From Propionivibrio sp. (lineage in GTDB: Bacteria; Pseudomonadota; Gammaproteobacteria; Burkholderiales; Rhodocyclaceae), in assembly GCF_016790145.1 (NCBI RefSeq), contig NZ_JAEUOI010000105.1:1-64000 (forward strand): a stretch of 64,000 bases of DNA, read 5' to 3'. The notes below the pieces were generated by a model. It ran no database searches and had not been told where the DNA came from. It worked only from the letters and a program-made list of their open reading frames with translations. The first letter of the stretch is position 1. Each line of letters begins with the position of its first letter. Positions 16,946 to 29,001 of the stretch are shown here, in pieces. The position numbers and the translations under genes are program-made.

Positions 16946-19036
16946 ATGAACTCTCCAACGCCGAAAGCACAATCCAAATATCGCCCGGATATTGACGGGC
17001 TGCGGGCTATTGCCATCCTCTCGGTGGTTTTTTTTCACGCTGGATTTCCAGGGTTTTCTGGCGGCTTCGTTGGCGTTGACGTTTTTTTCGTCATTTCCGG
17101 CTTCCTGATTACCTCACTGCTCTTTAACGAGGCGGTGGCCACCGGCCGTGTCAGTCTGAGTGCCTTTTATGCACGACGCGTGCGCCGACTGATGCCCGCC
17201 GGTCTGCTGGTAGTGGCTGTAACGCTGCTGCTCGGCGGGATTTTCATGGCTCCCGTCTCGGATGATCAGCGCTCACTGGCGCGCTCGGCAATGACGGTGG
17301 CTGTCTTCGCATCGAACTTCTACTTTTTTGCGACGACGAGAGGCTATTTCGATTCTCCCTCCTTCACCATGCCATTGCTGCATACCTGGTCGCTCGCCCT
17401 GGAGGAGCAGTACTACCTGATCTGGCCCCTGCTCATGCTCCTGGTTTTTCACGTTTCCCGAGCGTCGCATGCCGAAGGCCCCATGCGAATACGCGCCGTG
17501 TGGGCTTTGAGTGTGATGCTGCTGGTATCGCTCGTCGTGTGCGTCGTCACAACCCCCGTTTATCAGAACTTTGCCTTTTACCTGCTGCCTGCCCGGGTCT
17601 GGGAGTTTGCCATCGGCGGCCTGGCCGGATTGGCGGGGTCTGCATTCTATGTGCGCCTGCGCTGGTGCGCCGAGGGATTGGCCGTGGCCGGCCTGGCAAT
17701 GATCGCCTGTTCGGTCGTCGCCCTGAATGAAGGCACGCCTTTTCCGGGGTGGGCGGCCATCCTGCCTGTATTTGGTGCAACCTTGCTGATTGTCGGCATG
17801 ACAGCCAACGAACGGGGCGTCGTGCGGCAAGTGTTGTCCTTCAGACCCATGGTATGGATCGGCTTGTTGTCCTATTCGTGGTACCTATGGCACTGGCCAC
17901 TGCTTTCAATTTACAGAACATACAAGCTGGGAGTACTGGACATTGCGGGCAATGCGCTGATTGTCGCGCTAGCGCTGGTACTGGCCGGGTTGACCTATCT
18001 CTGGATCGAGCGCCCCATCCGGCTACGTCGGCCGTGGCTGTTCAGCGGAACAAGGTCGACGCTGTTTGTGGGTCTGGCAATGTGCCTGGCTACGCTGTTC
18101 CTGGCCGGCGGCCTGTGGGCGTGGCGCCACCATCAGAAGTCTGCCGAAGCGTATCGGGAGATCATCACAGCACATGCCGACCATCCCCCGTTAACGAAGG
18201 AATGTTCCGAGCCGGTGCGGCCAGCAGGCGACTTGCCGCTGGAAAAGTGCAGTCACGGCCCGGATAAAAAGCATCCCAGACTGCTGTTGTGGGGAGATTC
18301 ACATGCACGCCACATGTTACCGATGCTGATGCAGGCATTTCCTGATGTTGCCGTTTACGAACTGACAAGACCCACCTGCGCACCGCTGATCGCTGACGAA
18401 TCACGGACGGTGGAGCGTGGATCGCGGTCGGCAGTTCTGGCGAAGCCCTGCCAGGAGTTCAATCAACGGGTGTTGCAAGAAATTATGGAGTTGAAAGGCC
18501 GCGGACTTGAGGGTGTGGTCATTTCTGCAAGATGGCCCATCCACTTTGCGCACAACAGTTTTTCGGTTGCTGACATCCCACGAAGCGGTCTGGTTCAAAC
18601 CGACGAAAAAATTCTGGTACAGGTACGTGCCGACATCCAGGCGGATCTCGACCTTACGTTGACTAGTCTCGAACGTAGCGGCTTACGCGTCGTGGTGCTC
18701 GCGCCAACCCCGCAACTGATTTATCACGCGCCGGCCTGCCTGGCGTCGCTGGATACATCGCGCTGCGATGTTGCGCGCTCCTTGAACGACGCTTTGCTGA
18801 CCGATGTGACTGCCGCGCTTGCCGAAGTGGTGAGTCGGCATCCGAATGCACGGCTGGTCCAGGTGATGGATTTTTTCTGTGACGAACAGACCTGCCATGC
18901 CGTGCGCGACGGAAAAATCCTCTACCACGACGACGATCACCTGACGATAACCGGAGCCCGGGAACTCGGGCGCTATCTGAGTGCCGATCTGGCCTGGCTG
19001 CGCGGCAAGCCGGACGCGGCTGGCGGAGTGAAGTGA
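16946..19036 (+). CDS. Acyltransferase 3-SGNH fusion, O-acetyltransferase of cell-surface glycans
   Basis: A 696-residue inner-membrane protein (OafA/OafB type). The N-terminal acyltransferase-3 domain has about ten hydrophobic helices and the signature YRPDIDGLRAIAILSVVFFHAG, with RRVRRLMPA and the LHTWSLALEEQYYLIWPL motif. The C-terminal periplasmic SGNH domain has its nucleophile Ser452 in LLLWGDSHARHM and the distal Asp/His in YHDDDHLTITG. Such proteins move acetyl groups across the membrane and onto O-antigen or other polysaccharides. A close paralogue in opposite orientation lies at 22556-24598. The start at 16946 is well supported by the family N-terminus. Confidence 0.92.
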   Translation: MNSPTPKAQSKYRPDIDGLRAIAILSVVFFHAGFPGFSGGFVGVDVFFVISGFLITSLLFNEAVATGRVSLSAFYARRVRRLMPAGLLVVAVTLLLGGIFMAPVSDDQRSLARSAMTVAVFASNFYFFATTRGYFDSPSFTMPLLHTWSLALEEQYYLIWPLLMLLVFHVSRASHAEGPMRIRAVWALSVMLLVSLVVCVVTTPVYQNFAFYLLPARVWEFAIGGLAGLAGSAFYVRLRWCAEGLAVAGLAMIACSVVALNEGTPFPGWAAILPVFGATLLIVGMTANERGVVRQVLSFRPMVWIGLLSYSWYLWHWPLLSIYRTYKLGVLDIAGNALIVALALVLAGLTYLWIERPIRLRRPWLFSGTRSTLFVGLAMCLATLFLAGGLWAWRHHQKSAEAYREIITAHADHPPLTKECSEPVRPAGDLPLEKCSHGPDKKHPRLLLWGDSHARHMLPMLMQAFPDVAVYELTRPTCAPLIADESRTVERGSRSAVLAKPCQEFNQRVLQEIMELKGRGLEGVVISARWPIHFAHNSFSVADIPRSGLVQTDEKILVQVRADIQADLDLTLTSLERSGLRVVVLAPTPQLIYHAPACLASLDTSRCDVARSLNDALLTDVTAALAEVVSRHPNARLVQVMDFFCDEQTCHAVRDGKILYHDDDHLTITGARELGRYLSADLAWLRGKPDAAGGVK

Positions 19037-19065
19037 CAAGGAGCGGGGTCTCCGATAAGTGCTAC

Positions 19066-19230
19066 TCAATGCTTGCGGTTCTGTGACTGATCGGTAGCCA
19101 GTGCGTCCTTGGGAAGACTGTGCAGCACATCATTGAGTTCCCAGGCATGCTGGCCGGGGAAGTGCTGCCCAGCACCGGCGCTGATCAGGTGATAGTCCTG
19201 AAGAGCCGAATGCAGATCAATGAAATGCAT
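19066..19230 (-). CDS. 54-residue hypothetical ORF or gene remnant
   Basis: A minus-strand frame in the 348-base gap between the acyltransferase and the SGNH genes. It contains MHFIDLHSALQDYHLISAG and FPGQHAWELNDVLHSLP, which has a natural amino-acid composition and could be the C-terminal end of an enzyme, with the stop at 19066. There is no ribosome-binding site in front of the ATG, so a remnant is more likely than a gene. No family is recognised. Confidence 0.3.
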   Translation of the reverse strand: MHFIDLHSALQDYHLISAGAGQHFPGQHAWELNDVLHSLPKDALATDQSQNRKH

Positions 19231-19285
19231 TTTATATGCTGAAAAGTCTCGTGTATTCTTGCTCTTGCGATGCCTTGCCTCGGGA

Positions 19286-19325
19286 TACGGTATTTCAATG
19301 AGTTTGCGCCAGAACTATTCTACCT
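19286..19325. repeat. Copy B of a ~40-base dispersed repeat
   Basis: The sequence beginning ACGGTATTTCAATGAGTT matches 2773-2812 at about 35 of 40 positions, in the same orientation. It lies in the gap upstream of the SGNH gene. Confidence 0.6.
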
Positions 19326-19375
19326 TGCACCCTTGACCCGCCTTAAACCACCCCCCGGAAACCTGTCCGCAAAGC

Positions 19376-20524
19376 ATGAAAGCCATGAAAAAACTGCTCC
19401 TTGCACTGGTACCCACGATCATTGTGCTGCTGTTGTTCGGCCTGGGTTTCCTGGCCTGCTACTACGTGATCGGCAAGGTGCTCGACAATGAAATCCAGGG
19501 AGAGGCCAAGGCATTTACTCTCGGTCGTCTGCTGAAAGACAGTCCGGAGAAGCGAAGTGCGCTGGCAAGCACCTACCACGATCCCGGCAAGGCGTTGCAG
19601 ATGTTCGACGACATTTCGTGGGCCGTCCCCAATATCCCGACGCCATTCGTCGGCACCGCACCCACACCCGGCCAGCATGGTAATGCCCATATAAACTCGA
19701 TGCAATTCCGGTCTGCCAAAGAGCTGGAAATGCCGAAGCCTGAGGGCACCTACAGAATCTTCATTACCGGAGGCTCTACCGCCTATGGCAGCGGAGCGCC
19801 AGGCGATGACCAGACCATCGCCGGTTACCTGAACGCAATCCTGACCAGGCAGCTCACGCCCGTTACCAAACAGAAGTATGAAGTTTTCACCATGGCCAAT
19901 CGGGCATGGGCTTCGACACATGAGCGCATTGCGATCGAGAATCGCCTTTCCGAACTTGAGCCGGACATGGTCATCTCGTTTTCCGGGGTCAACGACGTGC
20001 ATTGGGGGGTGCGCGGGCGAAATGTCCTGTGGTTCCGCTCTTATGCCGACGAATACTACTGGTCGCTGATCAAACGCGTTTTCATAATCACCCGACAGCC
20101 CCCGATGCCCGAAAACACACGGATTGAAAATCCGATTGCTCCTGCCCTGGTCGCAGAACGCTTGCTCAAGAACGTCAGGATCAGTCAGTTCGTCCTGTCG
20201 GAGAAGAAGATAGATTATGTATTCGCGCTGCAACCGGCGCTGGCGGTGACCAACAAGAAATTGAGCAGCCGTGAAAAAAGCAGTTTGAAAAGCGAGGACT
20301 ATTTCCGGACGTGCTACGGGCTGTTCGTAAAAGATCTGCAGAACCTGCATGGTGAAAATTTCCAGTTTGTCGATCTGTCAGGAGTGTTTGACGGTCTGGA
20401 CGATCAGGAGGAGATATTTATGGATTCCTATCATTTTGGCGACAAAGGAAACGAGAAGATCGCTGAAAGCCTCTTTCTTCAGATCAAGGGCCGGCTTCTC
20501 AAGCAAGCTCGACCGCCACCCTGA
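19376..20524 (+). CDS. Membrane-anchored SGNH/GDSL hydrolase-like protein
   Basis: A 382-residue protein with a single N-terminal membrane segment (LLLALVPTIIVLLLFGLGFLACYYVI) and a periplasmic SGNH domain. Visible blocks are ITGGSTAYG (nucleophile Ser), the SGVND block with the oxyanion Asn, and the terminal DSYHFGDKGN with catalytic Asp/His. It starts at 19376, or at a second ATG nine bases later; neither has a clear ribosome-binding site. It lies between two acyltransferase-SGNH genes, which suggests a role in acylation or deacylation of the same surface polysaccharide (inference). Confidence 0.8.
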   Translation: MKAMKKLLLALVPTIIVLLLFGLGFLACYYVIGKVLDNEIQGEAKAFTLGRLLKDSPEKRSALASTYHDPGKALQMFDDISWAVPNIPTPFVGTAPTPGQHGNAHINSMQFRSAKELEMPKPEGTYRIFITGGSTAYGSGAPGDDQTIAGYLNAILTRQLTPVTKQKYEVFTMANRAWASTHERIAIENRLSELEPDMVISFSGVNDVHWGVRGRNVLWFRSYADEYYWSLIKRVFIITRQPPMPENTRIENPIAPALVAERLLKNVRISQFVLSEKKIDYVFALQPALAVTNKKLSSREKSSLKSEDYFRTCYGLFVKDLQNLHGENFQFVDLSGVFDGLDDQEEIFMDSYHFGDKGNEKIAESLFLQIKGRLLKQARPPP

Positions 20525-20715
20525 ATGCCCGGCAGGGTTGCTCGATTCAGCCCATAGGGCGTAAGCCGACGCATTGCACGTGCTTTGCATAAGCCAATGT
20601 CGGCTTTCGACGATGCTGGTCGAAGGAAATGCTGAGCCGGCCCAGGCAACTGCACAACCCGAGAGCGACGTCGAAATCAACTTCATTGGGTCCGACCATT
20701 TTTTGAGTATTCAGA

Positions 20716-21705
20716 ATGAAAATCGCCGTATTCAGCGCCAAGCGCTATGACCGGGAATTCCTGAGCGCCGCCAATGTAAGCGCCGGCCATCAACTACGCT
20801 TTTTCGATGCGCCGCTGGATCTGGAAAGCGTTGCGCTGGCCAGCGGGCACGATGCTATATGCATCTTCGTCAATGACATTGCCGATGCCGCCGTGATCGA
20901 GGCGCTGGCAGGCGGCGGTACGCGGCTGGTGGCCTTGCGCTGCACCGGCTTCAACAACGTGGATATGCAGGCAGCAGCACAATTCGGCATCAAGGTGGTG
21001 CGGGTGATCACTTATTCGCCCTATTCGGTGGCCGAGCATGCGCTTGCCCTGTTGCAGGCGATCAACCGCAAGATTCACCGGGCCTACAACCGCACGCGCG
21101 ATTCCAATTTCTCGCTCGACGGGCTGATGGGTTTCGATCTTCACGGGAAGACCGTCGCGGTGGTAGGAACCGGCAAGATCGGGCGCGTTTTTGCCCGTAT
21201 CATGCTGGGCTTCGGTTGCCAGGTGCTCGGCTATGACAAATACCCTTCGCCCGAATTTGAAGCGCTCGGCGCCCGCTACGTCGCACCTGAGGAGATCGGT
21301 GCCAAAGCGGACATCATCTCGCTGCACTGCCCGCTGACGCCTGAAACGCATTACATCATCAATAAGGACACGCTGGCCAGGACCAAGCGCGGCGCCTTGC
21401 TGATCAACACCAGCCGCGGCGGACTGATCGACACCGAAGCCGCCATCGAAGCGCTCAAGAGCGGGCAACTGGGCGGTCTGGCGCTCGATGTCTATGAGCA
21501 GGAAGCCGATCTGTTTTTCCGCGATCTGTCGAGCACGGTCGTTTCCGACGATATGTTCCAGCGCCTTCTGTCATTCCCCAATGTCATTGTAACGGGGCAT
21601 CAGGCGTTTTTTACGGAGGAGGCCATTACCACCATCTGCGAAACGACGATCAACAGCTTCACCGAGTTTGCCACCGGGCAAGCCCTGTCCAACGAGATCA
21701 GATAA
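20716..21705 (+). CDS. ldhA: D-lactate dehydrogenase (D-2-hydroxyacid dehydrogenase family)
   Basis: A 329-residue cytoplasmic NAD-dependent enzyme that reduces pyruvate to D-lactate during fermentation. The Rossmann motif VAVVGTGKIGRVFA lies around residue 150. The catalytic residues are recognisable: Arg in INTSRGGLID, Glu in DVYEQE and His in VTGHQAFFT. The substrate-loop sequence AEHALALLQAINRKIHRAYNRTRDSNFSLDGLMGFDLHGKT is typical of the LdhA subgroup rather than PGDH or VanH. It is flanked by intergenic DNA and, downstream, by a foldback repeat, so it is probably transcribed alone. Confidence 0.9.
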   Translation: MKIAVFSAKRYDREFLSAANVSAGHQLRFFDAPLDLESVALASGHDAICIFVNDIADAAVIEALAGGGTRLVALRCTGFNNVDMQAAAQFGIKVVRVITYSPYSVAEHALALLQAINRKIHRAYNRTRDSNFSLDGLMGFDLHGKTVAVVGTGKIGRVFARIMLGFGCQVLGYDKYPSPEFEALGARYVAPEEIGAKADIISLHCPLTPETHYIINKDTLARTKRGALLINTSRGGLIDTEAAIEALKSGQLGGLALDVYEQEADLFFRDLSSTVVSDDMFQRLLSFPNVIVTGHQAFFTEEAITTICETTINSFTEFATGQALSNEIR

Positions 21706-21716
21706 ATGAACCTAAA

Positions 21717-21871
21717 AAACGCAGTTGATCATAATGCCGATCGTAGGCACTCATCCCCGGCCCTTCTCCCGCAGGGCGAAGGGTGCAAACCCACTCGCCC
21801 TGCAAGGGATGGGGTGAGGGCCAAACACTCGCCAAACCTGGTGTTGCGGCGGTCTCGCTCAACTGCGGTTT
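21717..21871. repeat. Foldback repeat element, copy 1
   Basis: About 155 bases, bounded by AAACGCAGTTGA on the left and TCAACTGCGGTTT on the right, which are inverted copies of each other. Inside are CTCATCCCCGG and CCCTTCTCCCGCAGGG, paired with CCCTGC and GGGGTGAGGG further on, so the whole unit can fold into one long hairpin. A second copy lies at 30993-31153. It ends 21 bases before the carbonic anhydrase start codon and so forms its 5' leader. Confidence 0.75.
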
Positions 21872-21892
21872 CTCGGATGAAAGAGTCCTGTC

Positions 21893-22513
21893 ATGAGCAC
21901 CGACCCCACCGATAGGCCACTGTGGACTGCCGATGAAGCGCTCGCCCGCCTGCAGGCCGGCAACTTGCGCTTTATCAGCGGCCAGGCACGTTTTCCAACC
22001 GTGCAGAAAGAAGTTCTGGCCGATCTTGCCAGGGGGCAACAGCCCTATGTCACGATTCTGGGCTGTAGCGACAGCCGGGTGCCGCCCGAACTTGTTTTTG
22101 ATGCCGGCTTCGGCGAACTGTTTGTCATCCGGGTCGCGGGCAATGTACTCGGCCCCTCAATCCTGGGAACCTTGCAGTATGCCGGCTTGCACCTGCATAC
22201 CCCGCTGTTTGTCGTGATGGGCCACGAGGGTTGCGGCGCAGTCAAGGCAGCCATCGCTTCCCGCTTTGACGGCTCCCGGCAGGCCAGCCGGATCGAGATA
22301 CTTCTCGAACAGATTATTCCTGCACTGGACGGCCTTGACCCGCAGGCCTCGCCGGCCGTACTGCTCAGTGCGGCGGTCGAAGCCAATGTGCGACACACCG
22401 TGCGCCAACTGCTGGCAACCCCGGAAGCCAAGGCTCGCCTGGGCGAAGGTGTCATGCGACTGGTTGGCGCCGTCTATGAACTTGAAACGGGCCGCGTTCG
22501 CTTCCTAGATTGA
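21893..22513 (+). CDS. Beta-class carbonic anhydrase
   Basis: A 206-residue cytoplasmic zinc enzyme interconverting CO2 and bicarbonate. The zinc ligands are Cys58 and Asp60 in GCSDSRVPPE, and His111 and Cys114 in GHEGCGAV. The catalytic Asp60-Arg62 dyad is present, as is the FVIRVAGNV signature. Length and motifs fit the bacterial beta class fully. The ribosome-binding site (GAAAGAG) is modest and lies just beyond the right end of a foldback repeat. No partner gene (such as SulP) is adjacent. Confidence 0.93.
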   Translation: MSTDPTDRPLWTADEALARLQAGNLRFISGQARFPTVQKEVLADLARGQQPYVTILGCSDSRVPPELVFDAGFGELFVIRVAGNVLGPSILGTLQYAGLHLHTPLFVVMGHEGCGAVKAAIASRFDGSRQASRIEILLEQIIPALDGLDPQASPAVLLSAAVEANVRHTVRQLLATPEAKARLGEGVMRLVGAVYELETGRVRFLD

Positions 22514-22555
22514 GACGGTCAGGCCCATCGGCCAGTTGGCAGGCGATTACCCTGG

Positions 22556-24598
22556 CTAGGGTCGAGCGCCTGCCCAGTCCAGGTCATCTTTCAGATAGCC
22601 AGCAAGATCGCGGGCGGTGGTGGCAGAAATGTGGTTGTTGTCGTAGTAGAGAATTTTCCCGTCCCGGACAGCGAAGCAGGTTTCTCTATCGCAGAAATAG
22701 TCCATCAGTTGCGCCAGGCGGGTGTTGGGATGCCGTTTTATGACCTCAGCGAGGGCTTCACTGCTTTGGCCAACTCCGGTTGTGTTGGTTTCGCGGGAGA
22801 TGTTGCAATACGCGGCGTCTCGCGAACCGATGCACTGCGGGATCTGGTAGACCATCGACGGGATAGGACCAAGAACAAGAACACGCAAACCCAGTTTCTC
22901 CAGCGCAGTCAGCGTGGCTTCAAAATGATGCTGCATTTGGGCGTGTAGTTGAGCCCGTTTGTTTTCGTCAGCCTGAAAGTCGCCAAGTCGCTGGCTGGCC
23001 AGGCTAATGTTCGGATAGCCCAGGTAAAGAGGCCAGCGTGCAGAAATGATAACAGTTTCAAGCCCCTTGTTCTGCAACTCGGTAATTTTCTGGAGGACGC
23101 GTTGATTGAAATCAGCGCAGTAAGGCTGAGGTGTCGGTAACTGTGACTCGAAGCCAAGAATCGGGACGCATCCACCCATGGCGATTTGATAAATACCCAG
23201 CCCGGGAAAGGCTTCAATGAGCATCGGCATCATGTGGTCGGCATGTGAATCGCCCCAAAGCAGCAGTTTGGGATGTGCTTTATCCGGGCCGTGGACACAA
23301 TTCTCTTCCGGTAATTTGGTGAGCGGGTGATACTGATTCAGCAGGCAGGTCAAGGGTAGACGATCCTCGCGTGCTGCCTGTATCCGGCGAAATTCGGGCG
23401 TCGACATTTGCAGCTTGTTCCAGGCCAGCAGTGCGACGGCGAGCAGTAGGGTGCACAAGATGATTCCCAGCCCGGCAAACAGCGTCGAACGATTGCGTCC
23501 AAACAGCCACGGGCGATGCAGTCGGATCGGGCGTTCGATCCAGATGAAACTCAGCCAGGCCAGGCCGAGTGCCAGCGTAACAATCAGTGCGTTATCCAGC
23601 AGATTCTGGGCACCAAGATTGTAGATCCGGTAGATGGAGAGAAGCGGCCAGTGCCACAGATACCAGGAGTAGGACAGGATTCCAATAAAGACCAGTGGAC
23701 GGGCGCAGAGCACGCGACGGACAAGACCGTGTTCATTGGCGCTCAGGCCGCAAATTAGCGCCGCGCTGCCAAACACAGGAAGCATCGCCGCCCAGCCCGG
23801 AAAGGGGGTGCTGTGGGTAAAGGCGGTCACCGAGTAGATAATCAGGCCGAGGCCGGTCAGCGCAAGGGTTTCGGCATGGCGATAAAGTCGCGCATGGAAG
23901 GCGCTACCCGCCAGCCCGACGATCCCGCCGATGGCGAATTCCCATACCCGTGCAGGGAGGAGGTAAAAAGCCATATTTTGCTGTTTCGGCGTGCTGATGA
24001 TGCACCAGGCGAGAGAAACCACCAGCATGGCACTCAAGGCCAGGATGACGCGCAAGCGCATCTTGTGCTCAGTGTTCGGCGTCCGGTAAAAACGGAAAAA
24101 CAGCAGCAACAGCAGCGGCCACAGCAGATAGTATTGCTCCTCGATGGATAATGACCAGGTGTGCAGCAGGGGCAAGCTGAAGGACGGGTCATCGAAATAG
24201 CCGCCGGTTTTGTAAGCAAAAAAGAAGTTTGAGCCGAACACAGCCACGGCCAGTGCAGATCGCGCCAGTATGCGTTGATCACTCGATCCCGGCAGCATGA
24301 ACAGCCCGCCCAGCAAGAGGGTGACCGCGAGGACCAGCAGCCCGGCCGGCATCAGCCGGCGCACCCGCCGCGCATAAAAGCCGCTCAGGCTGATACGGCC
24401 GCTTGCGATGGCCTCGTTGAAAAGCAGTCCGGTTATCAGGTAGCCTGAAATGACGAAAAAAACGTCAACGCCAACGAATCCACCGGGGAAGCCGGGAAAG
24501 CCGGCATGGTAAAAAACGACCGAAATGATGGCGATGGCGCGCAGGCCGTCGATGTCCGGGCGGTATTTGCTGGCGGTATTCAATTGTGAAGAGGGCAT
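22556..24598 (-). CDS. Acyltransferase 3-SGNH fusion (paralogue of 16946-19036)
   Basis: A 680-residue paralogue of the protein at 16946-19036, with the same architecture: YRPDIDGLRAIAIISVVFYHAG, RRVRRLMPAGLLVLAV and LHTWSLSIEEQYYLLWPL in the membrane acyltransferase, then a periplasmic SGNH domain with LLLWGDSHADHMMPM and YYDNNHISATTARDL. The two genes share long identical stretches at DNA level in the 5' part and lie in inverted orientation about 3.5 kb apart. It is expected to O-acetylate a surface glycan. The gap to the next gene upstream (24599-24816) holds no feature I can support. Confidence 0.92.
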   Translation of the reverse strand: MPSSQLNTASKYRPDIDGLRAIAIISVVFYHAGFPGFPGGFVGVDVFFVISGYLITGLLFNEAIASGRISLSGFYARRVRRLMPAGLLVLAVTLLLGGLFMLPGSSDQRILARSALAVAVFGSNFFFAYKTGGYFDDPSFSLPLLHTWSLSIEEQYYLLWPLLLLLFFRFYRTPNTEHKMRLRVILALSAMLVVSLAWCIISTPKQQNMAFYLLPARVWEFAIGGIVGLAGSAFHARLYRHAETLALTGLGLIIYSVTAFTHSTPFPGWAAMLPVFGSAALICGLSANEHGLVRRVLCARPLVFIGILSYSWYLWHWPLLSIYRIYNLGAQNLLDNALIVTLALGLAWLSFIWIERPIRLHRPWLFGRNRSTLFAGLGIILCTLLLAVALLAWNKLQMSTPEFRRIQAAREDRLPLTCLLNQYHPLTKLPEENCVHGPDKAHPKLLLWGDSHADHMMPMLIEAFPGLGIYQIAMGGCVPILGFESQLPTPQPYCADFNQRVLQKITELQNKGLETVIISARWPLYLGYPNISLASQRLGDFQADENKRAQLHAQMQHHFEATLTALEKLGLRVLVLGPIPSMVYQIPQCIGSRDAAYCNISRETNTTGVGQSSEALAEVIKRHPNTRLAQLMDYFCDRETCFAVRDGKILYYDNNHISATTARDLAGYLKDDLDWAGARP

Positions 24599-24816
24599 GG
24601 ATGATGCTCGGTTTATTTCTGCTCAGACGGGCGGGCGCAGTTTACAGTGTCCCGGAATTGCTTGGCGCTATATAAACCATTCTGTCCTTTTCGGGCACCT
24701 TCCTGACGCTGGCATGACACCCTGGCTGACGAAAGGGCACCCGGAATGACGTTTCGATACTTGTTCAGTGGCTCCCTTGAGTGCCAATGACAGCCGGGTC
24801 ACGAGTCGCGTGTCTC

Positions 24817-26103
24817 TCAGAAGGGCTGAGCCTTCTTCAGCCCTGGTTTGGCCGCAAGCACGGCATTGCCGCGAGCAACTGCGATATCAAGCGCGGCCTT
24901 GGCCGGTTTCCTGTTGGCCCAGACGGCTTCCATTTCCTCGTCGGCGATGATTCGGACCGGATCGATGTTGGCGACGCGAACACTCGGCTGGTCACCCTTG
25001 CCATCGATCGATTCATAGGCCAGTTGCAAGGTCTGGTCCTCGTTTTTCAGCAGCTTGCTGTGTGCAGCGGTCCGCGCCGCAGCGGTGAGCGGCAGGGAGC
25101 CAAAGCTGCGAACCAATTCGGTCTGCATTTCGGGCGTCAGCAGCCAGGCCACAAAACCGGCCGCTTGCCTGTAGTGTGCCGAAGGATGCCCGGCACCGGC
25201 CCACAGCGAAGCGCCATCGGCCAGCGTGTGCTGGCGACCACCATAAACATCGTCATGGAAGGGCAGCATCGCCACCCCGAGCTCGACGCCCCTGGCGTCG
25301 CGGAAATTGACGGCTTCACGCGAATCGGTGGTCAGCATCGCGCACTCGCCATTGCGGAACTTGACACTGGCCTCATCACGTCGTCCGAAGCTCTTGAAGT
25401 AACCGGCCTTGGCCCAGGTGGCCATCATTGCGACGTGCTTGACCTGTGGCAGTGCGTTGAAGCCCAGTTGTCCCTTGGCGTTCATCACCGGCACGCCGGA
25501 TAGCGAGCTGATGTTGTCGATGTGCACCCATACCGGCCAGGACGACGTGTAGGGGCAGGAATAACCGGCAGCCTGGATCTTGTCGAGCATGCCCTGCATC
25601 TCGAACCAGGTTTTGGGCGGCTGCTCGGGATCGAGTTTGGCCTTGCGCAGGGCGTTCTTGTCAAAGAACAGCACCGGTGTCGAATAGACCAGGGGCAAGG
25701 CGACCAGCCGGCCTTTGGCATCGAGCACGCCGGCCTTGAGATCGGCCGAGAGTTCGCCGACATTGAGGGCTTGCCCGGCCTTGGCCATCATCTCATGGAG
25801 CGGCAGGAACCTTTTCGGTTGGATCAGAACGTCGGCCATGTCATAGCGGCTGACCAGGTTCAGTGCCGCCGGTTTCTGGCCCTTTTCGAAGCGGACCAGT
25901 TTCATCGAACCGCCATTTTCCTTGTTGTAACGATCAACCAGGGCCTGCAGGTGCTCTTCGCCAAGCGTGCCGAGGTTGTGAGCCAGTTCGGGATCGCCTG
26001 CGGCAATCGGCGCCGCTGCCGGTTTGGCTGGTTTGGCCGCCTGTGCGGAGATGCTCAGCGCAAGGCCGGCGGCGATGATTAGTGGACGGATGAAAAAAGA
26101 CAT
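24817..26103 (-). CDS. UgpB-like ABC transporter substrate-binding protein (orphan)
   Basis: A 428-residue periplasmic binding protein of the sugar/glycerol-3-phosphate family (SBP_bac_1). AAAGGAG precedes the ATG properly. The signal peptide is IRPLIIAAGLALSISAQA. Family features include the LPLVYSTPVLFFDKNALRKAKLDPEQPPKTW motif near residue 145, GYSCPYTSSWPVWVHI, and ASLWAGAGH near residue 290, all typical of UgpB. No permease, ATPase or glycerophosphodiesterase gene is adjacent, so the substrate assignment rests on family resemblance only. Confidence 0.85.
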   Translation of the reverse strand: MSFFIRPLIIAAGLALSISAQAAKPAKPAAAPIAAGDPELAHNLGTLGEEHLQALVDRYNKENGGSMKLVRFEKGQKPAALNLVSRYDMADVLIQPKRFLPLHEMMAKAGQALNVGELSADLKAGVLDAKGRLVALPLVYSTPVLFFDKNALRKAKLDPEQPPKTWFEMQGMLDKIQAAGYSCPYTSSWPVWVHIDNISSLSGVPVMNAKGQLGFNALPQVKHVAMMATWAKAGYFKSFGRRDEASVKFRNGECAMLTTDSREAVNFRDARGVELGVAMLPFHDDVYGGRQHTLADGASLWAGAGHPSAHYRQAAGFVAWLLTPEMQTELVRSFGSLPLTAAARTAAHSKLLKNEDQTLQLAYESIDGKGDQPSVRVANIDPVRIIADEEMEAVWANRKPAKAALDIAVARGNAVLAAKPGLKKAQPF

Positions 26104-26504
26104 ATACGCTCCTTTGCGATGGCAATAACATCGCCCACGCTTGGTACGCGCGAGTGATCCCCTTACCCTTGATTATGAGGAAAGCCATGACAATTATGCC
26201 ATCGGCTGGCAGGGACACTTCAGAATAGACGGCGAGTAAATCGTTAACGAAGACAACGACGCTCCGGATAAAGTTACAATCCACGGTTACGCAACATCGT
26301 TACTGCTGTGCATGATAAAAAATCCGGAGCACCTCTGGCCGTAATGGCAACGCTCAGGTTTCCAGTATTTTTGACTGGCGTTGGTTTTCGACGGTGCAGG
26401 GATTTTCCTTTAAGGTTGTTGATGCGACGCCAAAGCTTTGCTGACACGATTCATCTGTCGCCCCGCAAGCCGGGCAGAGTTCCATTCAAAATTTCCGACT
26501 CGCG

Positions 26505-28847
<2,343 letters not shown>

Positions 28848-29001
28848 CCAAGATTCACGCCTACTCGAGTTTCCGACAACAGGTGGGTGTATTTAGATCA
28901 ACAGTCATTCGCCGGTATCGCGGTATTGTCGGCGAATGGCCGGAGCGCAGAGATAAGGTTCCATCGTCCAGGCTGGCACCTCAAGCCGGGATAGGCTTGA
29001 A

